A stretch of DNA of 64,000 nt, taken from assembly GCA_030426805.1 (NCBI GenBank), contig JAUHXU010000003.1, forward strand, positions 310,001 through 374,000, written 5' to 3'. The DNA is from a bacterium (GTDB lineage Bacteria; Planctomycetota; JAFGQW01). How positions within the stretch are numbered: position 1 is the first letter of the stretch; every line of letters begins with the position of its first letter. The position numbers and the translations under genes are program-made. The notes under the pieces are model-generated. The model did no database searches, had not been told where the DNA came from, and saw only the letters and a program-made list of their open reading frames with translations. Shown in pieces: positions 23,818 to 32,752 of the stretch.

Positions 23818-25611
23818 ATGGCACGTTCGGTCGGCATCGATCTCGGCGCATATTCGACGAAGGTCGTCGGTCTGGAGACCGCCGGCAAGGGCTACCGGAT
23901 CTACCACTTCTCCGACACGCCGGTGCCGCAGTCGACCGACGAGGCGTCGCCGTCGGAGCTGCTCGCGTCGACGTTCAAGGACGGGCGGCTGCCGCGCGAC
24001 CAAGCCGTGCTCGGCCTCGACGCGCACGCGTCCGTGATCCGCGAGATCACGGTGCCGTTCACGTCGAAGGAGCAGATCCGCAAGATCATCAAGTACGAGT
24101 CGGAGAGCCACCTCTTCAGCTTCGGGATCGACGAGGTGATCGTCGATTTCGTGCAGGTGCGCGAGGGCGCCGACTCGAGCGACCTGATCGTCGTCGCGGT
24201 CGTCAAAGAGGTGCTGCGCGAGAAACTCTCGTGGGGCGAGGCCGCGAAGGTCGAACCGATCGCCGCCGACATCGACCTGCTCGCGCACTACAACAGCCTG
24301 TCGATCACGCCGTATCCGAAGGAGCACGGTGCCATCGCACTCCTCGACATCGGCTACCGCTCGATGAAGCTGATGGTCGTCGAGGACGGCAAGCCGATCC
24401 AACTCCGCGGCATCCGCGGCGGCTATTCGTCGATCATCTCGGCGGTGGCTCGCGAGACGAACCTGACGCTGCCGGCCGCCGAGACGAAGGTGCGCACGCG
24501 CATCCCGGAGATCGCCGACGCGGTGCGCCCGGACCTCGAGGGAACCGAGGAGATGGTCGTCGTGGACGACGACGAGTCGTTCCCCGAGCCGTCGGACATC
24601 GATCGGGATCGCGACGAGTTGGAGTCCGAGCTGCTCGTGCAACGGATGGCGGCGTTTCGGCAGCGCGTCGTGCGCGAGGTGAATCGCTCGCTCGCGCGCG
24701 TACCGACGAAGAAGCCGGTCGAACTGCTCCTGCTCACCGGCGGGGGCAGCACGATCCCGGCGCTCGACGAGACGATCGCCGCCGGCATCGGGCTCCCGGT
24801 CCGGCCGTTCGACGTGCTCGAGTACGTCGACCACCCGTTCGACGACGACGAGCGCGCGACCGTCGAACCGTTCGTATCGGTGCCGCTCGGGCTCGCGCTC
24901 AAGCCGCTCGGCGGCGACGCGTCGGGCACGCAGTTCCGCCGCGAGGAGTACGCGTTCCAGAAGCGCTTCGAGGCGATCAAGGTGCCGCTCGCCGCGTGCC
25001 TGGTCGCGCTGTTGGCGTTCCTCGGCGTCGTCTGCTACGTGTTCCGTTCGCAATACGACGTGAGCCGCGACGCCTACGACCGGATCAACTACCGCGTCGC
25101 GCAGACGGCGGCGCTCGACCTGAAGGTGCCGGGCTTCGAGAAATACGTCGAGCCGAACCGCCCGGACGGCGAGGGACGACCGCGCATCCGCGTCAGCAAG
25201 ATCGGCAAGGAGCCGCTGCGGCGCCACAGGACGTTGCAGAGCAAGCTGACGACCGCGCGGCACAACGCCGATCGCGACATGGGCCAGACCGACGCGGTCG
25301 ACGTGCACCACTGCGCGCTCGATACGTGGAACGAGGTGTTCCGCTGCATCGCCGAGATGCAGAAGATCACCGGCAAGACGACGTCGCCGATCATCCCGTC
25401 GATCCGGTTCGATCAACAGGGCGCCGTGTGCAACATCATCCTGCGCGACCCGGCCGAGCGCGTACCGCTGATCAAGGTGCTCGAGTCGTCGGAGGTGCTG
25501 AAGTTCGGCAGCCAGCGATCGGCGAAGGCCTACGACAAGATCCCGGACGCGCCGAAAGCCACGCTCTACTCGCAGTTCCGCTTCGAGTTCCGCGACGGAG
25601 GTGGACAGTGA
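23818..25611 (+). CDS. GspL-like (PilM-PilN-like) secretion/pilus assembly platform protein
   Basis: 597 residues. Residues 1-345 are an actin-like PilM domain: 'VGIDLGAYSTKVVGLE' at the start, 'AIALLDIGYRSMKLMVVEDG' and 'LLLTGGGSTIPALDETIAAG' as the nucleotide-fold strands. A membrane helix at about 395-417 (LAACLVALLAFLGVVCYVF) is followed by a periplasmic domain of about 180 residues. In type IV pili PilM and PilN are separate; in type II secretion the two parts are joined as GspL, which this matches. It would connect the cytoplasmic ATPase to the envelope. An acidic insertion (EMVVVDDDESFPEPSDID) interrupts the actin-like domain. Confidence 0.75.
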   Translation: MARSVGIDLGAYSTKVVGLETAGKGYRIYHFSDTPVPQSTDEASPSELLASTFKDGRLPRDQAVLGLDAHASVIREITVPFTSKEQIRKIIKYESESHLFSFGIDEVIVDFVQVREGADSSDLIVVAVVKEVLREKLSWGEAAKVEPIAADIDLLAHYNSLSITPYPKEHGAIALLDIGYRSMKLMVVEDGKPIQLRGIRGGYSSIISAVARETNLTLPAAETKVRTRIPEIADAVRPDLEGTEEMVVVDDDESFPEPSDIDRDRDELESELLVQRMAAFRQRVVREVNRSLARVPTKKPVELLLLTGGGSTIPALDETIAAGIGLPVRPFDVLEYVDHPFDDDERATVEPFVSVPLGLALKPLGGDASGTQFRREEYAFQKRFEAIKVPLAACLVALLAFLGVVCYVFRSQYDVSRDAYDRINYRVAQTAALDLKVPGFEKYVEPNRPDGEGRPRIRVSKIGKEPLRRHRTLQSKLTTARHNADRDMGQTDAVDVHHCALDTWNEVFRCIAEMQKITGKTTSPIIPSIRFDQQGAVCNIILRDPAERVPLIKVLESSEVLKFGSQRSAKAYDKIPDAPKATLYSQFRFEFRDGGGQ

Positions 25612-26177
25612 TGATGAGCGTGTTCAAGGACCCGTGGCGGCTGCTGGTCGCGCTGCTCGTGCTCGCGAATCTCGCGGCGGTCGTGTTCTTCTTCCTGATG
25701 ATGCAGGAGCGAAACGCCGCGCGCGATGCGCTCAAGGACGCACAGCTCCGCGTGGATCACTCGAAGAGGGCGACGATCTACGACGCGATCAAGCGGCTCG
25801 GCGAGGTCAACGCGATCAAGGCGCGCTCGGGTCTGACGAGCACGAAGCCGACCGACGTCGAGGACTACCTGCGAAACGCCGCCGCCAAGGCGGGGGTCCC
25901 GGTTCGCGAGATCCGCTCGAGCGATTCGCCGGGCCGTCGCATCGGCGACATGCGCGTTCGCCACTACAAGTTCATGATGACGTTCCAAGCCGGCAACACC
26001 GGCATCGACCGCCAGCGACTCGCGGCGATGCTGTGGGAGATCAAGACGCGAACCCCGCAGATCAAGATCACGTCGATCGAGTCCGGCGGCAGCAGCGACG
26101 ACTGGCAGAAGGCGGACAAGTGGGATCCACGGGTCGAGTTCATTCTGTCGAAGGAAGAGGACGCGTCGGACACCTGA
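25611..26177 (+). CDS. GspM/PilO-like periplasmic membrane protein
   Basis: 188 residues, starting at an ATG that shares one base with the stop of the GspL-like gene; GGAGGTGG lies upstream. A membrane helix spans about 10-30 (LLVALLVLANLAAVVFFFLM), followed by a coiled segment and a ferredoxin-like domain ending 'KWDPRVEFILSKEEDASDT'. Size and layout match GspM or PilO, which pair with GspL or PilN in the inner-membrane platform. Sequence similarity in this family is low, so the call leans on gene order. No secretin, ATPase or pilin gene is in the window. Confidence 0.65.
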   Translation: MMSVFKDPWRLLVALLVLANLAAVVFFFLMMQERNAARDALKDAQLRVDHSKRATIYDAIKRLGEVNAIKARSGLTSTKPTDVEDYLRNAAAKAGVPVREIRSSDSPGRRIGDMRVRHYKFMMTFQAGNTGIDRQRLAAMLWEIKTRTPQIKITSIESGGSSDDWQKADKWDPRVEFILSKEEDASDT

Positions 26178-26204
26178 GGGTCGGCGTCCGACAGTTGCCG
26201 TTGC

Positions 26205-26210
26205 TATAAT
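26205..26210 (+). promoter_or_regulatory. Candidate -10 element for the C69 dipeptidase gene
   Basis: A perfect TATAAT sits 26 bases before the start codon in the 59-base gap after the GspM-like gene, leaving room for a short leader with the AGGAGG ribosome site. No good -35 hexamer is visible at 16-18 bases. Confidence 0.45.
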
Positions 26211-26236
26211 CGCGGGCCTTCGCCAGGAGGTCGCCA

Positions 26237-27721
26237 ATGCGCTGTAGCTCGTTCCGCGTCGTCGCGTTTATCGCACTGCTCGCGCCTGCCGCGAGCCTCG
26301 GATCCACGCAAGCCGACGGCCTCGACTGCTTCGCGGTCGTCGCCGGGCGGGGCACCACCGCCGACGGCAGCGTGCTCTTCGCGCACAACGAAGACTCCGG
26401 CGAGCACCCGACGATCAACCACTGGAGGGTGCCGCGTCGCAGCCACGCCGACGGCGCGACCATCCGGCTCGTCCGCGGCGGCCAATTGCCGCAAGTGCGC
26501 GAGACGTTCGCCTACGTGTGGAGCCAGATGCCGGGCTTCCACTACTCCGATGCCTACCTGAACGAGCACGGCGTCGCCCTCGCGTCGAACGCGTGTCGGT
26601 CGCGCATCACGGAGCCCGAACTCGAGCACGGCGGGATCGGCTACATGCTCCGGCGGCTCGTCGCCGAACGGGCGCGCACCGCACGCGAGGGCATCGCGGT
26701 CGCCACCGCACTGCTCGACCGGTTCGGTTACGCCGACTCGGGCCGCACGCTGACGATCGCCGACCCGACCGAGGCGTGGCTGCTGTGCATCTGCAGCGGC
26801 AAGCACTGGATCGCCGCACGCGTTCCGGACGATCGCCTCGTCGTCATCGCCAACGCCTACCCGATCCACGAGGTCGATCCCGACGATCGATCCCGCTTCC
26901 TGCTGAGCGACGGGTTGATCGAGCACGCGCGCAAGAACGGCTGGTACGATCCCGAACGCGACGGCGCATTCAACTTCACGGTGGCATACAGCGCGCCGAA
27001 GAACCGGCTCGACGAACGGAACTTCCGGCGGCAGTGGCGCGGCCTCTCGTTGCTCGCGGCCGAACGGATCCACGAGGACTGGCGCCTGCCGACGTTCGTC
27101 GCGCCGAAGGAGAAGCTCCGGCCCGCGCACCTGATGCGCGTCGTCCGTGATCACTACGAGGAGACCCCCTACGACCTGACAGACGGCTACCGGATCGGCA
27201 CGCCGAACGGCACCGAGCAACGCACGATCTGCACGAGCTCGACGATCAACTCGATCGTGTTTCAACTCCGCCCGTCGTTGCCGCCGGCGATCGGCGCGCT
27301 CGCGTGGATCTCGATGCGTCGGCCCGACGGGAGCGTGTTTCTCCCGTGGTATGCCGGCATCGACGACGTCCCGCCGTTCTTCGCGCTCGGCGATGCCGAC
27401 CGGGCGCTCGAGACGCACTTCACGCAAGCCGCACGCATGCGCCCCCAGCCGCCGTCGTTCAAAGTCTTCGCCGACGTCTGCCGCACGCTCGAAGCCGGCT
27501 ACGGGCGCTGCTTCCCGCTGGTCCGCGCGACCCGCGAGCGCCTCGAGGCGACGTTCTTCGACCTCCAGTCCACCACCGAGCGCACCGCGCTCGCCCTGCA
27601 CGAGACCGACCCCGCCCGCGCCCGCGCGTTCCTCACCGCCTACACCGCCGGCCAGACCGCCGTCGCGATCCGAGCGTTCGAGGACCTGCAGCGCCGACTG
27701 ACCGCCCCGCCCACCCGCTGA
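26237..27721 (+). CDS. C69 family dipeptidase, exported
   Basis: 494 residues. A signal peptide (MRCSSFRVVAFIALLAPAAS...) is followed by 'GLDCFAVVAGRGTTADGSVL' and 'FAHNEDSGEHP', the N-terminal Cys nucleophile region and NEDS motif of peptidase family C69 (PepD type, Ntn hydrolase fold). Maturation would expose the Cys near residue 31. Further family blocks are 'MPGFHYSDAYLNEHGVALAS' and 'GTEQRTICTSSTINSIVFQL'. The enzyme hydrolyses dipeptides, here outside the cytoplasm. An AGGAGG ribosome site and a TATAAT box precede it. It may complement the S46 dipeptidyl-peptidase at 2161-4335 in peptide feeding (inference). Confidence 0.9.
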   Translation: MRCSSFRVVAFIALLAPAASLGSTQADGLDCFAVVAGRGTTADGSVLFAHNEDSGEHPTINHWRVPRRSHADGATIRLVRGGQLPQVRETFAYVWSQMPGFHYSDAYLNEHGVALASNACRSRITEPELEHGGIGYMLRRLVAERARTAREGIAVATALLDRFGYADSGRTLTIADPTEAWLLCICSGKHWIAARVPDDRLVVIANAYPIHEVDPDDRSRFLLSDGLIEHARKNGWYDPERDGAFNFTVAYSAPKNRLDERNFRRQWRGLSLLAAERIHEDWRLPTFVAPKEKLRPAHLMRVVRDHYEETPYDLTDGYRIGTPNGTEQRTICTSSTINSIVFQLRPSLPPAIGALAWISMRRPDGSVFLPWYAGIDDVPPFFALGDADRALETHFTQAARMRPQPPSFKVFADVCRTLEAGYGRCFPLVRATRERLEATFFDLQSTTERTALALHETDPARARAFLTAYTAGQTAVAIRAFEDLQRRLTAPPTR

Positions 27722-28271
27722 CCGACGTCGGTGAGGGGAGATCGTCAGTGCCCGCATCGGCGGCGGGCTCGCTGGCGCGGATCTGACGCGGAATGGGACA
27801 GATCCGCCGCAGCGACCGTCCGCCCACACAACGCAAGGCCCGCCACCGCCCCGGAGTGCCCCTCGCCGTCGGCGTCGGCCGCACCCTGCCAGTGCCGGCG
27901 TCGGCGGGGAGGGGTGCGGAGGGGAGGCCCCAGGAGAAAGCTCCGAACCGGAGGCCGAGGCTGGGTTCAACGCGCATCTCACCCAGCAATCTCGGTCTCG
28001 GGATCGAAAGTCATCGGGGGAGGTGGCCGGCCCTGTGCGTTTGAGTACGCTTGGCGCACGGGTTCTGCACCACTTAGACGGCATGCTTGCGTTTGGCGGG
28101 CCGATCTTGCACCGAGGTGCATCGAAAACGCCGCCAATGAACGGCATCGGGTGCAGAATCACCGCGCCAAGCGCACGCATCGCGTGATTCGGTGCAGAAC
28201 CGGCCCGCCAAACGCAAACAACGCCCGCCACCGCCCCGGAGTGCCCCTTGCCGTCGGCGGCGGCCGCAGGG
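27722..28271. repeat. 550-base non-coding region with direct and nested inverted repeats
   Basis: It lies between convergent genes (C69 peptidase and GH172-like protein). A 37-base direct repeat occurs at 27838-27874 and 28223-28259 with one mismatch. Between the copies lie two inverted-repeat pairs: 28049-28071 with 28150-28172 (19 of 23 positions) and 28087-28103 with 28201-28217 (perfect over 17 bases, imperfectly extended inward to TGCACC/GGTGCA). The motif GGTGCAGAA or its complement occurs repeatedly. No gene is supported. Confidence 0.65.
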
Positions 28272-30386
28272 TCACCGCTTGTGCGGGAGCTTCTGCACTG
28301 CGAAGAAGTCCCAGGCCAGCGCGCCGGGGCGGGTGGCTTCGAGGACGAGGAAGAAGTCGCCGATCCCGAGGCGAACCGGGGCGAACGCAACGGTGACGAG
28401 GCGCGGCGGACCGTTCGATGCGAGGTCGATCGGCGTCGCGGGATCGAGGCGGCGGCCGTCGACGACGCGCACGAGGGGCTTGCCGGCGACGCGAGCGCGG
28501 AACGCGGCGACGTCCGGACCGGTGCGCATCACGAGGGTAATGCGGTAGTCGGCCTCCTCGGCTGTCGACAACGGCGTTCCGAAGCGGTCGCCCGCCTTCT
28601 TCGGTTGCCACGAGAGCCCGCCGAGCCCCGACATGCCGGGTGCGCCGAACGGGACGGCATCGCCGCTGAACTCGCACGCCTCGAGTTGGTGGAAGCGCGC
28701 ACCGGCACTGCCGAGGCGTGCGACCGGCAGCCAGGGCACCAGCGGCGGCACGACGAGATCGCGCTGGCTGAGCGGCGACCGTGTCTCCGCGACGCCCGGC
28801 GCCGCGTACCAGTATCGCGTCACGCCGACCGATACGCCCGGCGTTCGCGTGTGGTGCAGCAGTTCGATCCGCGTGTCGATCGAGCGACGGAACGAGACGT
28901 CGTCGAGCACGTGCCAGCGGACGTTGCTGACGTAGCCGCGGTGCCCCGGTCCGGTCGCGTGCGGCATCGCGCAATACGGATGCGCGAACGGGGTCGGTCG
29001 GCTCCACGCGTAGTTGAAGTAGTCCTCGGCGCCGGTGCCGAACCACGACGGCTCCACTTCGCCGTCGATACGGAACTTCTCGTCGCCCTCGCCCCACCAG
29101 TTTCCCCACGCGGTCGGCACCGGCGACGGGTTCACGACCGTCATCGAGATCCCGACCAGGCGACCCGGGCGACCACTCGCGACGAGCCACGGCACCTCGA
29201 CCGGGCGCTTCGGATCGGCGGTCACGTCGCCGGCCAGCGACCACCCGGCGCGGAAGTAGAGCGACGAGTCGTCGCGCCACGGCGTCTCTGCGACGATCGC
29301 TTCGCCGACGACCGTGACCGGCGACTGCGTCGTGTTCTCCAGTTCGATCGCCGCGCGCGCACGAAACGGCATCACGAAGTCGCACGTCATCGTGCCGTCG
29401 GGTGCGACGCGCATCGGCTGCGAACCGTACGGGATGACCCCGGGCGCGGCCCCGAAGAAGTCGCCGAGCGGTGCTTCGACCTGCGCGACGCTCGCGCCGT
29501 CGAAGTGCATCCGCAACACGACGCCCCGAAGTGCCGCGTCGCGGGCGGGCGGCTCGGTCGGCGCCTCGACGCGGAGCCGCAACCGTCGCACTGCGCCGGG
29601 GCCGTCGCATGCGTGCACGACGTGGCGGCCCGGGCGCAACTCGAAGCGCAACGCGACGCGAGTGCCGGCGGGCTTCGGCGGGGTGCGCAACGCGCCGAGC
29701 ACGCCGCGAACGGTGTCGAGCGCGACCTCGTCCAGTTCGCTCGGCATCGAACGAACCGAGACGCCCGCTTCGTATCGCCGCAGCGCGACGTGGTAGAAGT
29801 GGCGCTCGCGGAGGTCGCCGCGATACTCGATCCGCAGTCGCTTCGCGAACGGCACCGGGAAGTAGTTCGCCTCTTGCTGTCGGAACGCATCGCCGACGTC
29901 CACGCCGACCGCGTCGCGCAGCACCCACGCGCCGCGCGCGGTCAGGAAGCGCTCGGCCGGGCCGCGGTACCACGGCTCGGACGCCCCGTCGATCCACACG
30001 CTGAGCGTGCCCGGCATCGCCGCGCTCCACGTCCGCACGAGCGCCCCGGGCCCTTCGACGTCGCACACGAGATAGCGGCCGACGCCGTCGTCGCCGGGTG
30101 CGTCGAGCACGCGCTCGAACGCGGGCGTGGGCGACGCGCCGAAGCCGTCGGCGTTGCCGAACCAGTGCGGTGCGTCCGGCGACGTCGACCGTCGGTCGCG
30201 GCTCGAGATCTGCGTCGTCTTGTAGCGAGCCGGCCCGACCGCGAGCCGGTCGAGGTCGACCATCTCGCCGACCAGCCGCTCGAGCGTGACGTCTTGCGCG
30301 CCAAGTGGTGCGGCGATCGGCGTGGCGATCGCGACGATCGCCGCGACCGCCAGCGCGACCGCGCTACGCCTCGACGACATCGCCAT
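28272..30386 (-). CDS. DUF2961 / GH172-like exported protein
   Basis: 704 residues from the ATG at 30386, which begins a clear signal peptide (MAMSSRRSAVALAVAAIVAI). The family core is seen as 'WGNWWGEGDEKFRIDGE' and 'PSWFGTGAEDYFNYAWSRPT', with 'GALVRTWSAAMPGTLSVWID' and 'FRQQEANYFPVPFAKRLRIE' earlier. DUF2961 includes glycoside hydrolase family 172, with difructose-anhydride and arabinofuranan-type activities, and is abundant in planctomycetes. The C-terminal 150 residues look like an added beta-sandwich. The start overlaps the upstream dCMP deaminase gene by about 23 bases. The substrate cannot be told from sequence. Confidence 0.85.
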   Translation of the reverse strand: MAMSSRRSAVALAVAAIVAIATPIAAPLGAQDVTLERLVGEMVDLDRLAVGPARYKTTQISSRDRRSTSPDAPHWFGNADGFGASPTPAFERVLDAPGDDGVGRYLVCDVEGPGALVRTWSAAMPGTLSVWIDGASEPWYRGPAERFLTARGAWVLRDAVGVDVGDAFRQQEANYFPVPFAKRLRIEYRGDLRERHFYHVALRRYEAGVSVRSMPSELDEVALDTVRGVLGALRTPPKPAGTRVALRFELRPGRHVVHACDGPGAVRRLRLRVEAPTEPPARDAALRGVVLRMHFDGASVAQVEAPLGDFFGAAPGVIPYGSQPMRVAPDGTMTCDFVMPFRARAAIELENTTQSPVTVVGEAIVAETPWRDDSSLYFRAGWSLAGDVTADPKRPVEVPWLVASGRPGRLVGISMTVVNPSPVPTAWGNWWGEGDEKFRIDGEVEPSWFGTGAEDYFNYAWSRPTPFAHPYCAMPHATGPGHRGYVSNVRWHVLDDVSFRRSIDTRIELLHHTRTPGVSVGVTRYWYAAPGVAETRSPLSQRDLVVPPLVPWLPVARLGSAGARFHQLEACEFSGDAVPFGAPGMSGLGGLSWQPKKAGDRFGTPLSTAEEADYRITLVMRTGPDVAAFRARVAGKPLVRVVDGRRLDPATPIDLASNGPPRLVTVAFAPVRLGIGDFFLVLEATRPGALAWDFFAVQKLPHKR

Positions 30387-30906
30387 CGACCGGCTCGACC
30401 GAGACCTCGCCCCCGACGACGCGCACCGCACGGTAGACGTACGGGGCGTCCACGATGTACGCGCGGATCCCCACCTGCTGCAGGTGTTCGATCGCCTCGG
30501 GCGTCGCGTAGAAGTCGCGGAAGAAGACGCGGCGCAACGACGGCAGGTTGCTCAGGATCTTCGCGCAGTGAATGCACGGGCTCACGGTGCAGTAGAGCGC
30601 CGTCGCTTCCTTGATGTTGCGCGCCTGCGCGATCGCGTTGACCTCGGCGTGGATCGCGATGCACTTGTCGAGGCTCTCGCCGGACGGCGCATGCGCCCCG
30701 CCGCACCGCACCTCGGTGCAGTTCGGCTGCCCACGGGCCGGCCCGTTGTAGCCGGTCGACACGATGTAGCCGACCTCGTCGACTACGACCGCGCCCACCG
30801 CACGTCGCGCACACGAACTGCGCGTCGCGACACACTCGGCGATCTGAAGAAACCAGTCGTGCTTGTCGTTCGCGCGATCCTCGCGCCCGCGTAGGGGTCG
30901 GCTCAT
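30364..30906 (-). CDS. dCMP deaminase family protein (zinc-dependent)
   Basis: 180 residues. The zinc-binding and catalytic motif 'IHAEVNAIAQA' (His and proton-shuttle Glu) and 'CTVSPCIHCAKIL' (two Cys) are intact. 'RSSCARRAVGAVVVDE' and 'VSTGYNGPARGQPNCTE' match the dCMP deaminase/ComEB subgroup. The enzyme converts dCMP to dUMP, supplying thymidylate synthesis. The start ATG has no ribosome site; AATAAT lies six bases before it, so the message may be leaderless. It overlaps the downstream GH172-like gene by 23 bases, an odd pairing of functions. Confidence 0.92.
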   Translation of the reverse strand: MSRPLRGREDRANDKHDWFLQIAECVATRSSCARRAVGAVVVDEVGYIVSTGYNGPARGQPNCTEVRCGGAHAPSGESLDKCIAIHAEVNAIAQARNIKEATALYCTVSPCIHCAKILSNLPSLRRVFFRDFYATPEAIEHLQQVGIRAYIVDAPYVYRAVRVVGGEVSVEPVDGDVVEA

Positions 30907-30973
30907 CGCCGCATTATTGCAAAGTGCCGGGAGTGACGGAAGGCGGTGCCTCTCCCGACGCCAGCCCGACCGA

Positions 30974-32467
30974 TCAGCGCTCGCGGCGTAGTTGCACCCA
31001 GTCGTTCGTGCGCATGCTCGGATCCGTCGAGGGATCGAAGTTCGTGTCGTTCGTGAGGATGATGTTCCCCAGCCGATCCTCGAACACCCGGTCGTAGCCG
31101 TGGTCGAGCGGCACGGTCAGTCCGTCACGGGTGCGGTAGTCGTGCACTTCGGCGATCCCGTTGATCGTCCGCTTGTGCCCGCCGTCCCGCATCGATTGCT
31201 GACGCCGCCACGACGCCATCTGCGAATCGGAGATGTCGCTGTTGGTCTGCGCGATTTGCCGGGCGCTCTCCGCCATGATCCGAGAGCGCTCCATCGCGCC
31301 GCGATGACGGATGCGCGCGATCTGTTGCAGCAGCTTCGTCCGGCAGATCGACCAACGCGGCGTCTCGCGCAGCGAGCCGGCGACCTGGAACATCGTCGCG
31401 AGACACGCCGCGAGTTCGCCGGCGGGAGCGCGATAGCTTCGCGGGGCGAGCAGTCCCCACGTGAACATCGGGGCCTGCCCCATGACGTCGTTCAGCCGCG
31501 TGACGTTCTGGATGTACCAGAAGAACTCCTCGTAACGCTTGCCGTTCTCGGTGTAGCTGACGAGCGCCGCCTCGATCGTGCGGCGACTGTTCAGGCCCGC
31601 GGGGATCGGGCTCAGCTTCTCGAACATGCGCTCGCTCTGCTCGTCGCGACCGGCCTGCTCGAGGCGGACGTCCGTCGCACGGGGGCGAAGAACGCGCATC
31701 AGCACCGTGACCGACGCTTCGCCCAGTCGCTGCGGCGGCGCGATGTTGTTCGCGACCGCCGCCTGGCCTTGCGAGCGCAGCACCTGGAGATACATCGGAT
31801 CCTGCGAGTAGGTGAAGTTGCGCGCGCGGTCGAAGCGAATCTGCCGCCCGTCCTCGCCGTCGATCGTCGCGATGAAGTGGTTCGTGATGGTCTCGGTCGG
31901 CGTCCAAACGCTCGCACCGCGGACGCGCCAATCGCTGGGCACGAGCATCACGTGCGAGACCATGTCGCCGAAGCTCTTGTCCTTGAACTGCTCGCGCCGG
32001 AGCCGCAGTGCGACCGGCTTCTTCGACTGATGCTTTGCCGCGTCGCGGAGAATCGTGAGCGAACCGGGCTCCGCGGCGTTGCCGGTCGGCGTGTCCCCGG
32101 AGGGGGCTCGGCTCGCGCCTCGGGTCACGCGGATCTGCATCCGCGGGTCCGGGGCGCGCCCCGGACGATAGACGAACAGCGTGAACGTCGCGCCCCGAAC
32201 GAGCGCGGCGAAAGCACGCTCACCGCCCTGGCCGATGTCCAGCCGGCGCCCGTTCGCGTCGATGCCGCCGACGACGTAGTCCCCGGCGCGAATGCCGTGC
32301 TTCGCGGCCAAGCTCCCCGGCGTCACCTGAGCGATCACCATCGCCCCGTCCATCGGTGAGAACTGCGCACGGACGCCGAACGGCGCCTGTGCGAAAGCGG
32401 ACGTCGACACCACCAGGGTGAGCGCCATCGCAGCGAGGAGTCGGATACGCGAGTTCGAGAGGGCCAT
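30974..32467 (-). CDS. Exported PDZ-domain protein of unknown function
   Basis: 497 residues. Signal peptide (MALSNSRIRLLAAMALTLVV...FAQA). Residues about 35-118 form a PDZ-like domain with 'IAQVTPGSLAAKHGIRAGDY' and 'FTLFVYRPG'. The remainder has no domain I recognise: 'HVMLVPSDWRVRGASVWTPT' and a Gln/Arg/Met-rich helical stretch near 400-440, ending in 'NIILTNDTNFDPSTDPSM'. The final segment 'GLTVPLDHGYDRVFEDRLGN' resembles repeats seen in secreted planctomycete proteins of unknown role. No protease triad is visible, so PDZ here is probably for binding. Confidence 0.72.
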   Translation of the reverse strand: MALSNSRIRLLAAMALTLVVSTSAFAQAPFGVRAQFSPMDGAMVIAQVTPGSLAAKHGIRAGDYVVGGIDANGRRLDIGQGGERAFAALVRGATFTLFVYRPGRAPDPRMQIRVTRGASRAPSGDTPTGNAAEPGSLTILRDAAKHQSKKPVALRLRREQFKDKSFGDMVSHVMLVPSDWRVRGASVWTPTETITNHFIATIDGEDGRQIRFDRARNFTYSQDPMYLQVLRSQGQAAVANNIAPPQRLGEASVTVLMRVLRPRATDVRLEQAGRDEQSERMFEKLSPIPAGLNSRRTIEAALVSYTENGKRYEEFFWYIQNVTRLNDVMGQAPMFTWGLLAPRSYRAPAGELAACLATMFQVAGSLRETPRWSICRTKLLQQIARIRHRGAMERSRIMAESARQIAQTNSDISDSQMASWRRQQSMRDGGHKRTINGIAEVHDYRTRDGLTVPLDHGYDRVFEDRLGNIILTNDTNFDPSTDPSMRTNDWVQLRRER

Positions 32468-32752
32468 GGTGCGGGCTCCAAGGTGGCTTCAGGGGCCGAA
32501 TTGCCCCGTGATTGATACCACGCGAACGCCTCCGATGCCCCCTCAGGAAAATCCCGCGGCGGCAGACGGCCAGCTCAACGCGCCGCCGGAACCTCGCTGT
32601 GGATCAGCCTTGTCCCTACCGAGAACTCAGCGCAGCAGGCGACACCGACCACCGTTCAGCACGGGCGTCGCGACGCCCCCCTCCCTCCACTCGACCGGTC
32701 TTGGCTCCGGCGCGTTTCGTTCGCGACTCACGCGGTGGGCTCGGGGATCCGT
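32468..32752. other. Intergenic region upstream of the PDZ protein gene
   Basis: 285 bases between the stop of the SBBP-repeat gene and the start of the PDZ gene, both on the minus strand. A minus-strand TATCAAT near 32512-32518 could be part of a promoter. I see no gene, repeat or RNA structure. Confidence 0.35.

Noticed and set aside
27838..28259. CRISPR array
   Set aside because: Only two copies of the 37-base unit, 385 bases apart, without regular spacers or cas genes.
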